Source: Desulfomonile tiedjei DSM 6799
Lineage (GTDB): Bacteria > Desulfobacterota > Desulfomonilia > Desulfomonilales > Desulfomonilaceae
DNA length: 64,000 nt
Assembly: GCF_000266945.1 (NCBI RefSeq)
Contig: NC_018025.1
Span: forward strand, 496,001 to 560,000
Reading direction: 5' to 3'
Each line of letters starts with the position of its first letter. Position 1 is the first letter of the stretch. This document shows positions 1 through 9,385 of this stretch, piece after piece. Under the pieces are notes generated by a model. It searched no databases. It saw only the letters and a list, made by a program, of their open reading frames with translations, and was not told the origin of the DNA. The position numbers were made by a program, and so were the translations under genes.

Positions 1-201
1 ATCCGGTCTTCTGACCACGAGAACAGGTACACTCAAGGTTTGGCCTTTCAGGTAGACCGCTCCATCTTTCTTCTGGAGCTCCGGAATGTCTTCCAGGTCA
101 ATGGTGATCTCCGAACCTCGGACTTTCCAGAAACTTTGATCCAGAGGTTGAGTTTTACAAATACCTGCGAACGCCTTGAGAAGATCGAGAATCCTGGACA
201 T
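1..201 (-). CDS. Rieske-like [2Fe-2S] protein, N-terminal part (cut by window edge)
   Basis: An open frame runs from an ATG at 201 off the left edge, giving 67 residues with no stop. An AAGGAG-type ribosome-binding site lies 5-8 bases upstream of the ATG. The visible residues begin MSRILDLLKAFAGIC. They continue with a pattern typical of the first strands of Rieske ferredoxin-type domains: a lysine-rich stretch with EDIPEL, then GAVYLKGQ and VPVLVVRRPD. The cluster-binding C-x-H and C-x2-H motifs would lie beyond the window edge, so the family call is an inference from the N-terminus only. The gene faces away from the rest of the window. Confidence 0.5.
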   Translation of the reverse strand, partial: MSRILDLLKAFAGICKTQPLDQSFWKVRGSEITIDLEDIPELQKKDGAVYLKGQTLSVPVLVVRRPD

Positions 202-495
202 AGCATCTCCTTACTCGTGAGAACAACGATTGATACCGATTCGCTTCCCTTTTCATAATCTGGGAGGCTGGAGGTATCCTTCGCTCCGGACGACACAAAG
301 CCGTCTAATCACTCCGCTCAGAATACCTCAACCTCACCATCTTATATGCATAGTTGCAAAATGGTATGAACACTTCTCCCCTCAGGTTACACGAGGCGGC
401 TGGAGAAGTAAAACCGGTGCATGCCATCTGCTTCCAAAGCCCTGAAGTGGTTCTCTGTGGCAACCCCCATGAAGGAAGAGCTGCCTGGTGGAGGT
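202..495. other. intergenic spacer without a recognisable gene
   Basis: This spacer of about 290 bases lies between the exporter gene end and the Rieske-like start. It holds the ribosome-binding site of the latter. I see no convincing open frame, hairpin or promoter in it. Confidence 0.5.
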
Positions 496-1302
496 TCAGA
501 GTATCAGGAGCATCTTGATTCCCACGTAGAACATTACGAGAATCAGAAGAAATCGCAGCTTTCGGGCGGGAAGTGCATGCGCTACTCTGGCGCCGACCAC
601 TGCCATAGGGACCCCGGAAGCCAGCAACAAGCACTGAAGCCAATTCAAGTACCCCGTGGAGTACGGAGGCAAGTCCACCACTCCGAGCCCGTTGATCAGG
701 TATGATAATGCACCGCCGATAGCCGTGAATATCATCATTGCAGAGGAAGTACCCACCGCTTCATGTACGGTAAAGCCGAGGAACAGGACCATGACAACCG
801 TCATGATTCCGCCTCCACCCACGCCGATCAATCCTGCCAGGAATCCGAACGGTAGTCCCCACAAGACGTAAAGCCCAACACTCTCGACCCGCTGCTTTCC
901 GGTTTCCACGAGTTCAGCCGTGCTCATGCGGATTCCCAGCAGAATCACTACTATTCCGAAGCATACCGTCAAATGTTTTGCCGAAAGTTGTGACGCGGTA
1001 AATGCCCCGATGAATGCCCCGGCTCCTCCGATAATCCCGAGAATCACAGCAGCTTTCCAGACAACTTCTCCCAGGCGGTGATGAGCATATGCACCGGAAA
1101 GTGCCGTGGGAACGAGCACGAGAAGGCCCGTGCCGAAACTTGTCCTGATGGCGACTTCCGGTGCAAATCCCATCGAAGTCAAAACCCAGAATTGAACCGG
1201 TACCATGAGAAACGCACCGCCAACTCCGAGAAGTCCTGATAAAAAGCCAACTGTTACTCCAGTAACGCACAATATCGCGGAATAGAAACCAAATGAATCC
1301 AT
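496..1302 (-). CDS. TauE/SafE family sulfite/anion exporter
   Basis: The 268-residue product is a polytopic membrane protein with about eight hydrophobic segments and the internal duplication of the TauE/SafE (DUF81) family. The glycine-rich signature appears twice, as GFLSGLLGVGGAFLMVP near residues 19-35 and as FLAGLIGVGGGGIM near 154-167. Members export sulfite, sulfoacetate or other small organic anions through the inner membrane, and the substrate cannot be read from sequence. The ATG at 1302 has only a weak GGTGAT-like ribosome-binding site. The gene stands alone, with no sulfur-metabolism neighbours in view. Confidence 0.85.
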   Translation of the reverse strand: MDSFGFYSAILCVTGVTVGFLSGLLGVGGAFLMVPVQFWVLTSMGFAPEVAIRTSFGTGLLVLVPTALSGAYAHHRLGEVVWKAAVILGIIGGAGAFIGAFTASQLSAKHLTVCFGIVVILLGIRMSTAELVETGKQRVESVGLYVLWGLPFGFLAGLIGVGGGGIMTVVMVLFLGFTVHEAVGTSSAMMIFTAIGGALSYLINGLGVVDLPPYSTGYLNWLQCLLLASGVPMAVVGARVAHALPARKLRFLLILVMFYVGIKMLLIL

Positions 1303-1852
1303 GAATGCCGATCACCAGTCTTGTATTTAACGATCGTACGCTTTCAGGTTCCTCACTTTCAAGAGACTTTAACACTCGTTCCATTCCGGGTTTTGTCGAA
1401 AAGACCGGTTAGACGAATACAAAAGTCCTCAGAAAGCTTTCGGGCGCAAAAACTCGGGAAAATATCTCCTACAGGAGAAGATTTTTCCGGTTTTGCTTCT
1501 CTAAGCGCGAATCGATCATAGTACCAATGTGCGTTCAAATAAGTAATCCCGCCACCGGCGTGAGCAAATCCGGTCCCGGCAAATAACAGGTGCCGCGATA
1601 TTCCCTCTATGAAAGCACATTGATATAAATCTGCCACAAAGGGCAAGACTACACGATCAAGAATACAACGAATTCGGACGTGGAGCTAGCTCTGCGAGAA
1701 GAAGAATGCTGACCAAAAATCAATGAATCGAAATAAATGTCTCACTGTTCAAATGTACAGTGTCTTGAGAAATTAGCAGGGACGTTTCTCGACAAGCTGC
1801 AGGCAAGAAACTTGCGACATATGAATAATAAACCTTTTGAAAGGAACTAATT
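1303..1852. other. intergenic region before GAPDH
   Basis: These 550 bases contain no gene I can support. The frames present have no family resemblance. The one structured spot is an imperfectly spaced palindrome, CACTGT-8-ACAGTG at 1743-1762, about 90 bases upstream of the GAPDH start, which could be an operator. The GAPDH ribosome-binding site (AAGGAA) lies at the right end. Confidence 0.45.
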
Positions 1853-2857
1853 ATGGCACGCATCGCAATTAATGGAATGGGTAGAATAGGCCGGGCTTCA
1901 TTTAAAATTATCATGGATGAGCCACAACTGGAACTCGTGGCGGTGAACGACCTGATCCCCGCGGACGATCTCGCATATCTATTGGTTTATGATTCGGTGT
2001 ATCGCAAGTTTTCCAAACAAGTCAAAAGCCGGCAGGAGGGCCTAGTTGTCGGTGAAAAGACCTTCAAAGTGTTTAATGAGAGGAATCCCGAAAAATTGCC
2101 CTGGGGAAAACTCAATGTAGATATCGTTCTTGAGTGCACGGGTTTGTTCACGAAGCGCGACGACATGGAAAAGCATATTAGAGCCGGTGCCAAACGAGTC
2201 ATACTTTCGGCTCCCTCAAAAAGCGATGACATTACAACAGTTGTGTACGGGGTGAATGCACCCGATCCCGCAAACGTGACTCTGATTTCCACTGCAAGCT
2301 GCACGACAAACTGCATTACACCGATTATGGAAATTATCGGCAGGAGAATCGGAATCAAAAAAGCGATGATGAGCACAGTGCACGCGTACACCGGATCTCA
2401 AGCTCTCGTCGACGGACCCCACAAAAAACCGAGGCGCGGCCGCGCGGCAGCCGTGAATCTGGTGCCCACATCGACGGGAGCGGCGGAAGCAACCACAAAG
2501 GTTTTGACACAACTTTCCGAGAAATTCGATGGCGTAGCGATTCGCGGGCCGGTTCCTGCGGGCTCCATAGCAGATATCGTTGTCCTCACGGAACGGCCGA
2601 CCTCCGTAGACGAAATCATAAGTATCTTCAAAGAAGAGGTTCAGACTCCCAGATACAAAAATGTTGTCGGCGTAACTGAAGATCCTATAGTCTCTTCGGA
2701 TATCATACAGGATCCGCGTGCATCCGTTATCGATCTTTCCATGACTCGCGTAGTTGACGGAGATCTGGTGAACATTATGAGCTGGTACGACAACGAATGG
2801 GGTTATGCAAATCAAATGGTGCGAGAAGCAGCGCGGATAGCCGGTCAGCCACAATAA
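1853..2857 (+). CDS. gap: type I glyceraldehyde-3-phosphate dehydrogenase
   Basis: This cytosolic enzyme interconverts glyceraldehyde 3-phosphate and 1,3-bisphosphoglycerate with NAD in glycolysis and gluconeogenesis. The 334 residues match the usual family length. The Rossmann start AINGMGRIGR is at residues 5-14. The nucleotide-specifying aspartate follows in AVNDL (about 33). The catalytic cysteine is C150 in STASCTTNC, with H177 in STVHAYT, and a C-terminal SWYDNEWGY motif is present. The loop that is usually LLKYDSVHG reads LLVYDSVYRKF here, a modest deviation. The ATG at 1853 is preceded by AAGGAACTAATT. It is followed 40 bases later by a glycosyltransferase, possibly in one transcript. 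No other glycolytic genes are adjacent. Confidence 0.95.
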   Translation: MARIAINGMGRIGRASFKIIMDEPQLELVAVNDLIPADDLAYLLVYDSVYRKFSKQVKSRQEGLVVGEKTFKVFNERNPEKLPWGKLNVDIVLECTGLFTKRDDMEKHIRAGAKRVILSAPSKSDDITTVVYGVNAPDPANVTLISTASCTTNCITPIMEIIGRRIGIKKAMMSTVHAYTGSQALVDGPHKKPRRGRAAAVNLVPTSTGAAEATTKVLTQLSEKFDGVAIRGPVPAGSIADIVVLTERPTSVDEIISIFKEEVQTPRYKNVVGVTEDPIVSSDIIQDPRASVIDLSMTRVVDGDLVNIMSWYDNEWGYANQMVREAARIAGQPQ

Positions 2858-2897
2858 TCATGAGCGATAATCGGAACGAAGTGAAAGGACCAAAAAT

Positions 2898-4118
2898 GTG
2901 GATGTAACAGAGAAGATCGTCCGCCTGGAGGATTACGAGCAGTATATAGGCTCGAAAACGGTAGATCGTATTTTCGAGAAAGCTTGGAAACTGCAGCATA
3001 AGCATGTGGCTCATATAAATTCCACCTACTACGGCGGAGGAGTGGCCGAACTGCTGAGCTCTTTGACTCTGTTAATGAACAGTGTAGGGATAAAGACCGG
3101 CTGGAGGATAATTCAGGGGTCGCCGGATTTCTTCACGCTTACCAAAAAAATACACAATGCCCTTCAAGGCGATCCGATCAACCTATCAAAAAGGAAAAAG
3201 GATCTCCTTGAATTTGTCATAAAACAAAATGCTATTCGGAATCATCTGGACCACGATATGGTGATCGTTCACGATCCTCAGCCTCTGTTCATGATCAACG
3301 AGTATCAAAAACACGGCCCGTGGATCTGGCGATGTCATGTTGACATGTCACACCCGAACCAAGAGCTTTGGGATTATTTTCGACCCACAGTAGAAAAATA
3401 CGATGCAGTAATTCTCAGCACTAAGGATTACAAGCAAAATCTCAAGACACCGCAAGTGTTTATGATGCCTGCAATCAATCCGTTTTCTATTACGAATCGG
3501 AATTTTTCCGATGAAGAAGTCGAAGCCAGGCTAAAGCGTCATAATATCCCGACGGATCTGCCCTTGGTGGTACAGATATCCAGGTTCGATCGATGGAAAG
3601 ACCCCAAAGGAGTCATAGAAGCATTCAAAATTGCCAGAAAAGAAGTGGACGCAACCCTCGTGCTTCTGGGCAACGTGGCAACAGACGATCCGGAGGGACC
3701 GGAGGTATATCACTCGCTTCTCGACAATCGTGACGATCGAATAATCATAATGAGTGTCCAGGACAGCTCTCTGGTGAACGCATTACAACGCCGCGCGACA
3801 GTGGTTTTACAAAAATCCGTACGCGAAGGATTCGGGCTCACAGTTGCAGAGGCCATGTGGAAAGGGAATCCGGTGATCGGTGGGAATGCTGGAGGCATCA
3901 AGTATCAAATACAAGACGGAGTAAACGGATTTCTGGTGAATTCCGTCCACGAAGCAGCCGATAGAATTGTTCAGCTCATCAAGAATCCGAAATTACGCGA
4001 GCGAATGGGGCAAGCGGCCCACGAGAGCGTCAGGGAAAAATTCTTGCTGAGCCGCTATTTGGAGCAATATCTCGATCTCTTTAATGCCTTTGAGACAGTG
4101 TACCTCCTCCATCGGTAA
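2898..4118 (+). CDS. GT4 glycosyltransferase, trehalose synthase TreT-like
   Basis: The 406-residue product has the two Rossmann-like domains of GT-B enzymes. It closely resembles trehalose glycosyltransferring synthases and phosphorylases (TreT/TreP type), which make trehalose from an NDP-glucose and glucose. Family-specific stretches are the N-terminal YGGGVAELLSSL region (about 48-60), VIVHDPQPL near 133, and the WRCHVDMS motif near 150. The retaining GT4 motif EGFGLTVAEAMWKGNPVIGG lies near 311-330, with E-x7-E spacing. The start is a GTG at 2898 with AAAGGA eight bases upstream; a nearby ATG at 2896 runs into a stop within three codons. Linkage to GAPDH suggests a role in carbon storage or osmoprotection, but the acceptor sugar is inferred only. 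Confidence 0.8.
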   Translation: MDVTEKIVRLEDYEQYIGSKTVDRIFEKAWKLQHKHVAHINSTYYGGGVAELLSSLTLLMNSVGIKTGWRIIQGSPDFFTLTKKIHNALQGDPINLSKRKKDLLEFVIKQNAIRNHLDHDMVIVHDPQPLFMINEYQKHGPWIWRCHVDMSHPNQELWDYFRPTVEKYDAVILSTKDYKQNLKTPQVFMMPAINPFSITNRNFSDEEVEARLKRHNIPTDLPLVVQISRFDRWKDPKGVIEAFKIARKEVDATLVLLGNVATDDPEGPEVYHSLLDNRDDRIIIMSVQDSSLVNALQRRATVVLQKSVREGFGLTVAEAMWKGNPVIGGNAGGIKYQIQDGVNGFLVNSVHEAADRIVQLIKNPKLRERMGQAAHESVREKFLLSRYLEQYLDLFNAFETVYLLHR

Positions 4119-4203
4119 ACTCAGCCTGCTCAGGCGGGGTTTATAGCCGGTCTTATCTATCCGCCATAACTCTCTCTCAAGATAATACTGTAAAGGGTTT
4201 GAT

Positions 4204-4770
4204 CTATCTTTTGTATTTCCCCATGAGTTGACCCTCAGCAATGACGTGACCTTTCATTGCCTGCTGGACTTGATCTACTGTTGCCCCTGGCTTCAGATCG
4301 AGCTTTGTGTCTAACGCATAGATCTTGAAAAAGTACCTGTGAGTCCCGCTGGGTGGGCATGGTCCTCCGTATCCGATCTTCTTGCTGCCCCAGCTATTGT
4401 TCCCGTGTCTCGCTCCATCGGGGAGAGACGGGACGCGAGGTACGTTTTCTGCCAGGCTTTTTGTGTCGGCAGGAATGTCGAATAACAGCCAATGAACCCA
4501 TGTACCCCGTGGCGCGTCCGGATCGTCCATGATCAGCACGATGCTTTTCGCTTCGGCAGGCACGCCGCTCCAGGACAGTGCAGGAGAAATGTCTTTACCG
4601 TCGCATGTGTACAGCTTGGGTATCATTGCTCCCTCTTCAAAGGCCGTACTCCTAATTTCGATGTTCATAGTTTGGCCTCCCTTGGTTTCTGAGTAACATT
4701 GGCTTGGATCTCCGCATAACGCCAACATCAACAGTGCGCCGAGCAAATAAGATATCCTGTGAATCATCAC
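4204..4770 (-). CDS. YbhB/YbcL-family (PEBP/Raf kinase inhibitor-like) protein
   Basis: The 188-residue product carries a complete phosphatidylethanolamine-binding-protein fold. Visible are SPALSWSGVP (about 62-71), the ligand-pocket motif MDDPDAPRGTWVHW (81-94), and GPCPPSGTHRYFF (136-148). The bacterial function is poorly known. Two starts are plausible. A GTG/ATG pair at 4770/4767, behind a GGGGGG-rich site, adds a hydrophobic signal peptide (residues about 5-25). An internal ATG at 4668 has a very good GGGAGG eight bases upstream and would give a cytosolic form. The secreted form is preferred because a well-formed signal sequence is present. The gene converges on the glycosyltransferase. 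Confidence 0.85.
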   Translation of the reverse strand: MMIHRISYLLGALLMLALCGDPSQCYSETKGGQTMNIEIRSTAFEEGAMIPKLYTCDGKDISPALSWSGVPAEAKSIVLIMDDPDAPRGTWVHWLLFDIPADTKSLAENVPRVPSLPDGARHGNNSWGSKKIGYGGPCPPSGTHRYFFKIYALDTKLDLKPGATVDQVQQAMKGHVIAEGQLMGKYKR

Positions 4771-4867
4771 AAATTCCCCCCTATTGTAGTAGTGTATTCA
4801 GGGTATCCATTCAGTTCCATGGGGTAGACAAGATCTTCTCCTGCGATCCCGGGCCTTCCGACTTTAT

Positions 4868-4953
4868 AAATCCCCCTTAACCCCCCTTTACTAAAGGGGG
4901 GAATTGTACGTGCCCTTTTTAACCCCTTTTATAAAGGGGGTAAGGGGGGATTT
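4868..4953. repeat. CCCCCTT/AAGGGGG palindromic element, copy 1
   Basis: Nested inverted repeats are built from AAATCCCCCTTA, CCCCCCTTTA and their complements around a 15-base centre. The outer arms pair 4868-4885 with 4936-4953. A shorter relative occurs at 58653-58701. Elements of this look are dispersed in several deltaproteobacterial genomes. The element sits between the PEBP gene start and the RND permease end. Confidence 0.75.
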
Positions 4954-4991
4954 TCCCCACAAATAACTGAGTAGATACGTCGGGAATTCAT

Positions 4992-7900
4992 CTATGCCGG
5001 CGTAATCGGATGTCTCTGCTCCTTCTTCTTGCTTCCGAAAATCCGGAAAATCACGACATAAAAAAGCGGAATGAAGAAAATCGCAAGGAATGTTGCGGTC
5101 ATCATTCCTCCCAGGACGCTGGTCCCAATAGCTTTTTGGGCTCCAGCACCCGCACCGGTTGCCAGAGCCAGGGGAAGAACACCGAAGCCGAAAGCCAAAG
5201 AGGTCATGACAATGGGTCGAAGCCGCAATTTAGCACCTTCCAGGGTCGCCTCAATCAGTCCCATACCTTCTTCCAATCGCGTTTTCGCGAATTGTACGAT
5301 CAGGATGGCATTTTTTGTGGTCAAACCCAGAGTCGTGAGAAGCCCTATCTGGAAATAAACGTCATTGGGCAGTGCCCGAAACGACGAGGCCAGCACCCCG
5401 CCGATGGCTCCCAAAGGCAATGCCAGCATAATCGAAAAAGGAACGGTCCAGCTTTCGTAAAGAGCTGCCAAAAACAGAAAAATGGCAAGAATGGAAAACG
5501 CATACAGCATGGAAGCCTGGGAACTTGCCATCCGCTCCTGGTAGGAGAGGCCGGTCCAGTCGAATCCAACTCCCTTGGGCAACTTCGTTACAATATCCTC
5601 CATCGCTTGCATCGCTTCACCAGAACTTCTCCCCGGCGCGGCTTCGCCCCAGATGTTCATGGAAGGGAATGCATTATAGCGTTCCAACCTGGGGGAACCG
5701 GAAATCCACTTGCCGGAGGCAAAAGAAGAGAAGGGGACCATCTTTCCGGCAGTGTTCCTCACGTACAACTTTTCCAGGTCCTTTGGCAGCATGCGATAGC
5801 ATGCATCAGCCTGGACGTACACTCTCTTGACGCGGCCGCCCTGGATGAAGTCGTTTACATAAGAGCTGCCGAATGCGGCTGAAATGGTGTTATGTATGGT
5901 CGTAATGGGCACTCCCAGGGTGCCCGCCTTTTCCCAATCGACGTTTATCCGATATTGGGGCACATCGTTCAGACCGTTGGGCCGGACAGCCGTCAACCTG
6001 GGATCTTGTGCAGCCATCCCGAGGAGCTGGTTGCGGACAGTCATGAGTTCTGCGTGATCGATCCCGCCACGGTCCTGCAATTGAAAATCAAATCCTTTGG
6101 CGTTCCCCAGTTCAATGACAGCGGGTGGGGGAAAAGCGAACACCATTGCGTTTCGAATCGTCGAAAACCTTCCCATAGCTCTTGCAGCCAGGGCGGTGAC
6201 CTTCAAATCCGGTCGATTGCGAAGCTTCCAATCTTTAAGCATGACAAATGCCATGCCCAAATTTTGGCCCGTTCCGGAAAAGCTCGTGCCGGTAATGGTC
6301 GTAAGGGAATGCACTGATTCTTTTTCAGTGATCAGAAAATGATCCCTGATCTCATCCATGACTTCCTGGGTCTGTTCCAGTGTCGAACCCGCAGGAAGCA
6401 TTGTCTGAATAAGCATCAATCCCTGGTCCTCATCAGGAAGGTATGCGGTAGGCATCCGCTGAAATAAGAACCCCAACGCAACCACTATCAGGAAGAAGAC
6501 AAAGAGGTAGCGCCGTTTCCCTGAAAGAACGCTACTGACCATTGTCATGTACTTGTCTCTGAACCAGAAGAATGTCCGGTCGAACCACAGCAAGAAGGGA
6601 CGAAAAAGGAAGAATCCTGTCTCAGCGCCTTCATGTCCTTTTTCAACCGGTCTGAGAAGTGACGCGCAGAGAACCGGTGTCAGGATAAGGGCAACAAGAA
6701 CCGAGAGAAGCATGGAAGCGATGATGGTGACAGAAAACTGCCGATAGATGACACCGGTGGATCCGGCAAAGAAGGCCATGGGGCCGAACACCGCAGAGAG
6801 CACCAGCCCGACTCCGATCAGCGCGCTGGTGATCTCTTTCATTGACCTGCTCGTGGCTTCCTTCGGGGGGAGTCCTTCCTCGGTCATGATTCGTTCCACG
6901 TTTTCGACGACAACGATGGCATCATCTACTAGAAGACCGATGGCCAGGACCATAGCGAACATAGTCAACATGTTGATGGAGAACCCGAACAAACCCAGGA
7001 TAGCGAAAGTCCCCAAAATCACTACCGGCACTGCAATGGTCGGAATCAGAGTGGCCCGGATGTTGCCCAGGAAAAGATACATGACCAAAAACACGAGTAC
7101 AATTGCCTCTAAGAGCGTCTTGACGACTTCATCGATGGCCACTCTTACAAAGGGAGTTGTATCGTACGGGTATGTAACCTTCATTGCGGCAGGAAAATAC
7201 TTGCTCAATTCATCCATCTTGGCTCTGACAGCATCAGCTGTGTCCAGAGCGTTGGCTCCTGCAGTCTGCCGAATGGCGAGAGCGGCAGTTGGTTTGCCGT
7301 TGTATCGTGCTTGGATATTGTATTGTTCGGTCCCTAGTTCTGTCCGACCTACGTTTCGTATTCGGACGATGGAACCATCGGTATTGATGCGAAGCGGTAT
7401 GGCCCCAAACTCGTCAGGAGTGCGCAGAAGGTTCTGCACGATAATGGAGGCATTCAACCGCTGGCCTTGCACCGCGGGTGTGCCGCCGAACTGACCGGCG
7501 GATACTTCCACATTGTGCGACTTGAGTTCCGTGATGATGTCATCGACCGTAAGTTGATAGTCGGTCAATTTGTCGGGATCCAACCAGATCCGCATTGAAT
7601 ACTGTGTTCCAAAGCTCTCGACCTCTCCCACACCAGGAACCCGGGCCAACACTTTTTCGATGTTGGATTGCGCATAGTCCCTGAGATCGTTCTCGTCCAT
7701 GCTGCCGTCTTCGGAGATCAATCCAACGAGCATCAGGTAATTCTTGGTGGATTTCATGACCTTGAGGCCCTGACGTTGCACCACCTCCGGCAAACTCGGC
7801 AAAGCGAGTTGGAGTTTATTCTGCACCTGAGCCCACGCAAGGTCCGGATCGGTCCCTGGGGAGAATGTAAGCTCGATTCTGGCGGCACCCGAGGAATCGC

Positions 7901-8147
7901 TGCTTGCGGACATATACAGCATCCTGTCGAAGCCGGTCATCTTCTGTTCTATAATTTGAGTAACGCTATCCTCAACCGTTTCTGCAGACGCGCCGGGATA
8001 ATAGCCGGTAATCGCGATTGAGGGAGGAGCAATAGGGGGATACTGCGATATGGGTAAATTGTAGATTGCCAGCCCACCGGCAAGCATCATGATGATCGCT
8101 ATTACCCACGCGAACACCGGACGTTCCAGAAAGAAATTGGATAACAT
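4992..8147 (-). CDS. RND multidrug efflux permease, HAE1 (AcrB/MexB) family
   Basis: The 1051-residue inner-membrane proton antiporter is full length for the HAE1 family. The N-terminus FFLERPVFAWVIAIIMM is the canonical first helix. The proton-relay aspartate pair is present in GLLVDDAIVVVENVER (about 404-419). Two large periplasmic loops and twelve membrane segments are recognisable, and the C-terminal half repeats the AILIVQFAK and RPIVMTS helices. It works with the adaptor encoded 11 bases upstream and with an outer-membrane channel that is not encoded here. Regulators (TetR and a histidine kinase) lie upstream on the same strand. Substrates such as drugs, bile salts or solvents cannot be resolved from sequence. 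Confidence 0.95.
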   Translation of the reverse strand: MLSNFFLERPVFAWVIAIIMMLAGGLAIYNLPISQYPPIAPPSIAITGYYPGASAETVEDSVTQIIEQKMTGFDRMLYMSASSDSSGAARIELTFSPGTDPDLAWAQVQNKLQLALPSLPEVVQRQGLKVMKSTKNYLMLVGLISEDGSMDENDLRDYAQSNIEKVLARVPGVGEVESFGTQYSMRIWLDPDKLTDYQLTVDDIITELKSHNVEVSAGQFGGTPAVQGQRLNASIIVQNLLRTPDEFGAIPLRINTDGSIVRIRNVGRTELGTEQYNIQARYNGKPTAALAIRQTAGANALDTADAVRAKMDELSKYFPAAMKVTYPYDTTPFVRVAIDEVVKTLLEAIVLVFLVMYLFLGNIRATLIPTIAVPVVILGTFAILGLFGFSINMLTMFAMVLAIGLLVDDAIVVVENVERIMTEEGLPPKEATSRSMKEITSALIGVGLVLSAVFGPMAFFAGSTGVIYRQFSVTIIASMLLSVLVALILTPVLCASLLRPVEKGHEGAETGFFLFRPFLLWFDRTFFWFRDKYMTMVSSVLSGKRRYLFVFFLIVVALGFLFQRMPTAYLPDEDQGLMLIQTMLPAGSTLEQTQEVMDEIRDHFLITEKESVHSLTTITGTSFSGTGQNLGMAFVMLKDWKLRNRPDLKVTALAARAMGRFSTIRNAMVFAFPPPAVIELGNAKGFDFQLQDRGGIDHAELMTVRNQLLGMAAQDPRLTAVRPNGLNDVPQYRINVDWEKAGTLGVPITTIHNTISAAFGSSYVNDFIQGGRVKRVYVQADACYRMLPKDLEKLYVRNTAGKMVPFSSFASGKWISGSPRLERYNAFPSMNIWGEAAPGRSSGEAMQAMEDIVTKLPKGVGFDWTGLSYQERMASSQASMLYAFSILAIFLFLAALYESWTVPFSIMLALPLGAIGGVLASSFRALPNDVYFQIGLLTTLGLTTKNAILIVQFAKTRLEEGMGLIEATLEGAKLRLRPIVMTSLAFGFGVLPLALATGAGAGAQKAIGTSVLGGMMTATFLAIFFIPLFYVVIFRIFGSKKKEQRHPITPA

Positions 8148-8158
8148 CAGGTGCCCCC

Positions 8159-9385
8159 TTAGTTCGATTCTTTAGATGCGGTGTGAGTGTCCTCAGGAGT
8201 CTTGACTGCCTTTTGGCCGTCGAGAAAAGGAACACTTTTTACCGTAGCTCCGGGCCGAACTTTCAGCGAGCCTTCCACAATCAAATTATCACCCGGTGCA
8301 AGACCTGAAGAGACAAGCCACTTATCCCCAATCGGACGATCAAGCTTTAGTTTCTTCTGCTGTACCTTTCCATCAGCATCCACAATCAACGCGATAGGAT
8401 TGCCTTTGGGGTCTCGACTCACTCCTTGCTGAGGCACGAGTATGGCCTGGTCGGCCGTTCCTTCCACGACGGTAGCCCTCACAAACATTCCAGGGAGCAG
8501 GACATGCTTCGGATTTGAGAACACAATTCGCAAGATGACCGATCCCGTGGTCGGATCGACAGTAACATCCCGGAACTGAAGTGTGCCCTCCAACGGGTAC
8601 GGTCTTCCATCGTCCAGAAGCAGCTTCACTGTTCGTTGATTTTCGCCGTTATTTTTCAGTAAGCCTCTTTGGAAATTCCGCTTCAATCGCAGGAGTTCGG
8701 TGGTGGATTGAGCAACATCCACATAAATGGGATCTATCTCCTGAATGGTGGCCATCGGTACAGCCTGATGCGCGGTCACAAGAGCGCCGGTCGTGACGTT
8801 CGATTTGCCGATACGCCCGGAGATGGGCGCGCAAATATGCGTGTAATCCAGGTTAATACGGGCAGTCTCGACGGCTGCCTTCCAGTAGGCTACATCAGCT
8901 TCTGCCTGCTTCAAGGCTGCGTCTTTGTCATCGAAGTCCTGTTGACTGACAGCTTTGGCCTCAAGCAATTGTTTGGATCGCTCGGCTTTCAACCTGACTG
9001 CAGGCAGATTTGCCTCTGATTTGAGAAGCGAAGCTCGCGCGCTGTCCAGTGCCGCCTGGAAGGGAGCCGGATCGATTTGATAAAGTATTTGTCCGGCCTT
9101 CACATCGGAACCTTCCGTGAATAAACGGTCCTTTATGATGCCGTTCACCTGTGGCCGGATTTCCGCAACGAGGTACGCGCAGGTGCGTCCAGGTAATTCG
9201 GTTGTCAGTACAAGCTCTTGCGGCTGAACTGTCACTGTGGCGACTTCTGGAACGGCTGGCTGCTGGGATTGTTGCCGGCGGTCGCAACCGCCCAAAAAGA
9301 GGCCACCTAATAGGGCCGTAAAAACCACGATCCATTTGAGTGGTTCGTAAACCGTTTCATTTGATTGCATTAGAGATATCTCCAA
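8159..9385 (-). CDS. RND efflux periplasmic adaptor lipoprotein (AcrA/MexA family)
   Basis: The 408-residue membrane-fusion protein starts with a charged segment, a hydrophobic stretch and a lipobox (FLGGC, about residues 30-34), so a lipid-anchored periplasmic protein is expected. The barrel-sandwich motifs are typical: GRTCAYLVAEIRPQVNGII near 66-84, and LDYTHICAPISGRIGKS near 174-190. A long helical hairpin lies between them (about 105-170). It bridges the RND permease and an outer-membrane channel. The gene precedes the permease by 11 bases in the same operon. The residues before MQSNETV may not be translated, since two in-frame starts are available (MEIS and MQSN). Confidence 0.93.
   Translation of the reverse strand: MEISLMQSNETVYEPLKWIVVFTALLGGLFLGGCDRRQQSQQPAVPEVATVTVQPQELVLTTELPGRTCAYLVAEIRPQVNGIIKDRLFTEGSDVKAGQILYQIDPAPFQAALDSARASLLKSEANLPAVRLKAERSKQLLEAKAVSQQDFDDKDAALKQAEADVAYWKAAVETARINLDYTHICAPISGRIGKSNVTTGALVTAHQAVPMATIQEIDPIYVDVAQSTTELLRLKRNFQRGLLKNNGENQRTVKLLLDDGRPYPLEGTLQFRDVTVDPTTGSVILRIVFSNPKHVLLPGMFVRATVVEGTADQAILVPQQGVSRDPKGNPIALIVDADGKVQQKKLKLDRPIGDKWLVSSGLAPGDNLIVEGSLKVRPGATVKSVPFLDGQKAVKTPEDTHTASKESN

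Noticed and set aside
1359-1646. 95-codon minus-strand frame in the spacer before GAPDH
   Set aside because: No ribosome-binding site, no hydrophobic or domain pattern, and no support from neighbours.
5010-5882. Plus-strand open frames opposite the RND permease
   Set aside because: Antisense shadows of a full-length, well-conserved gene; low-complexity, charged translations without family features.
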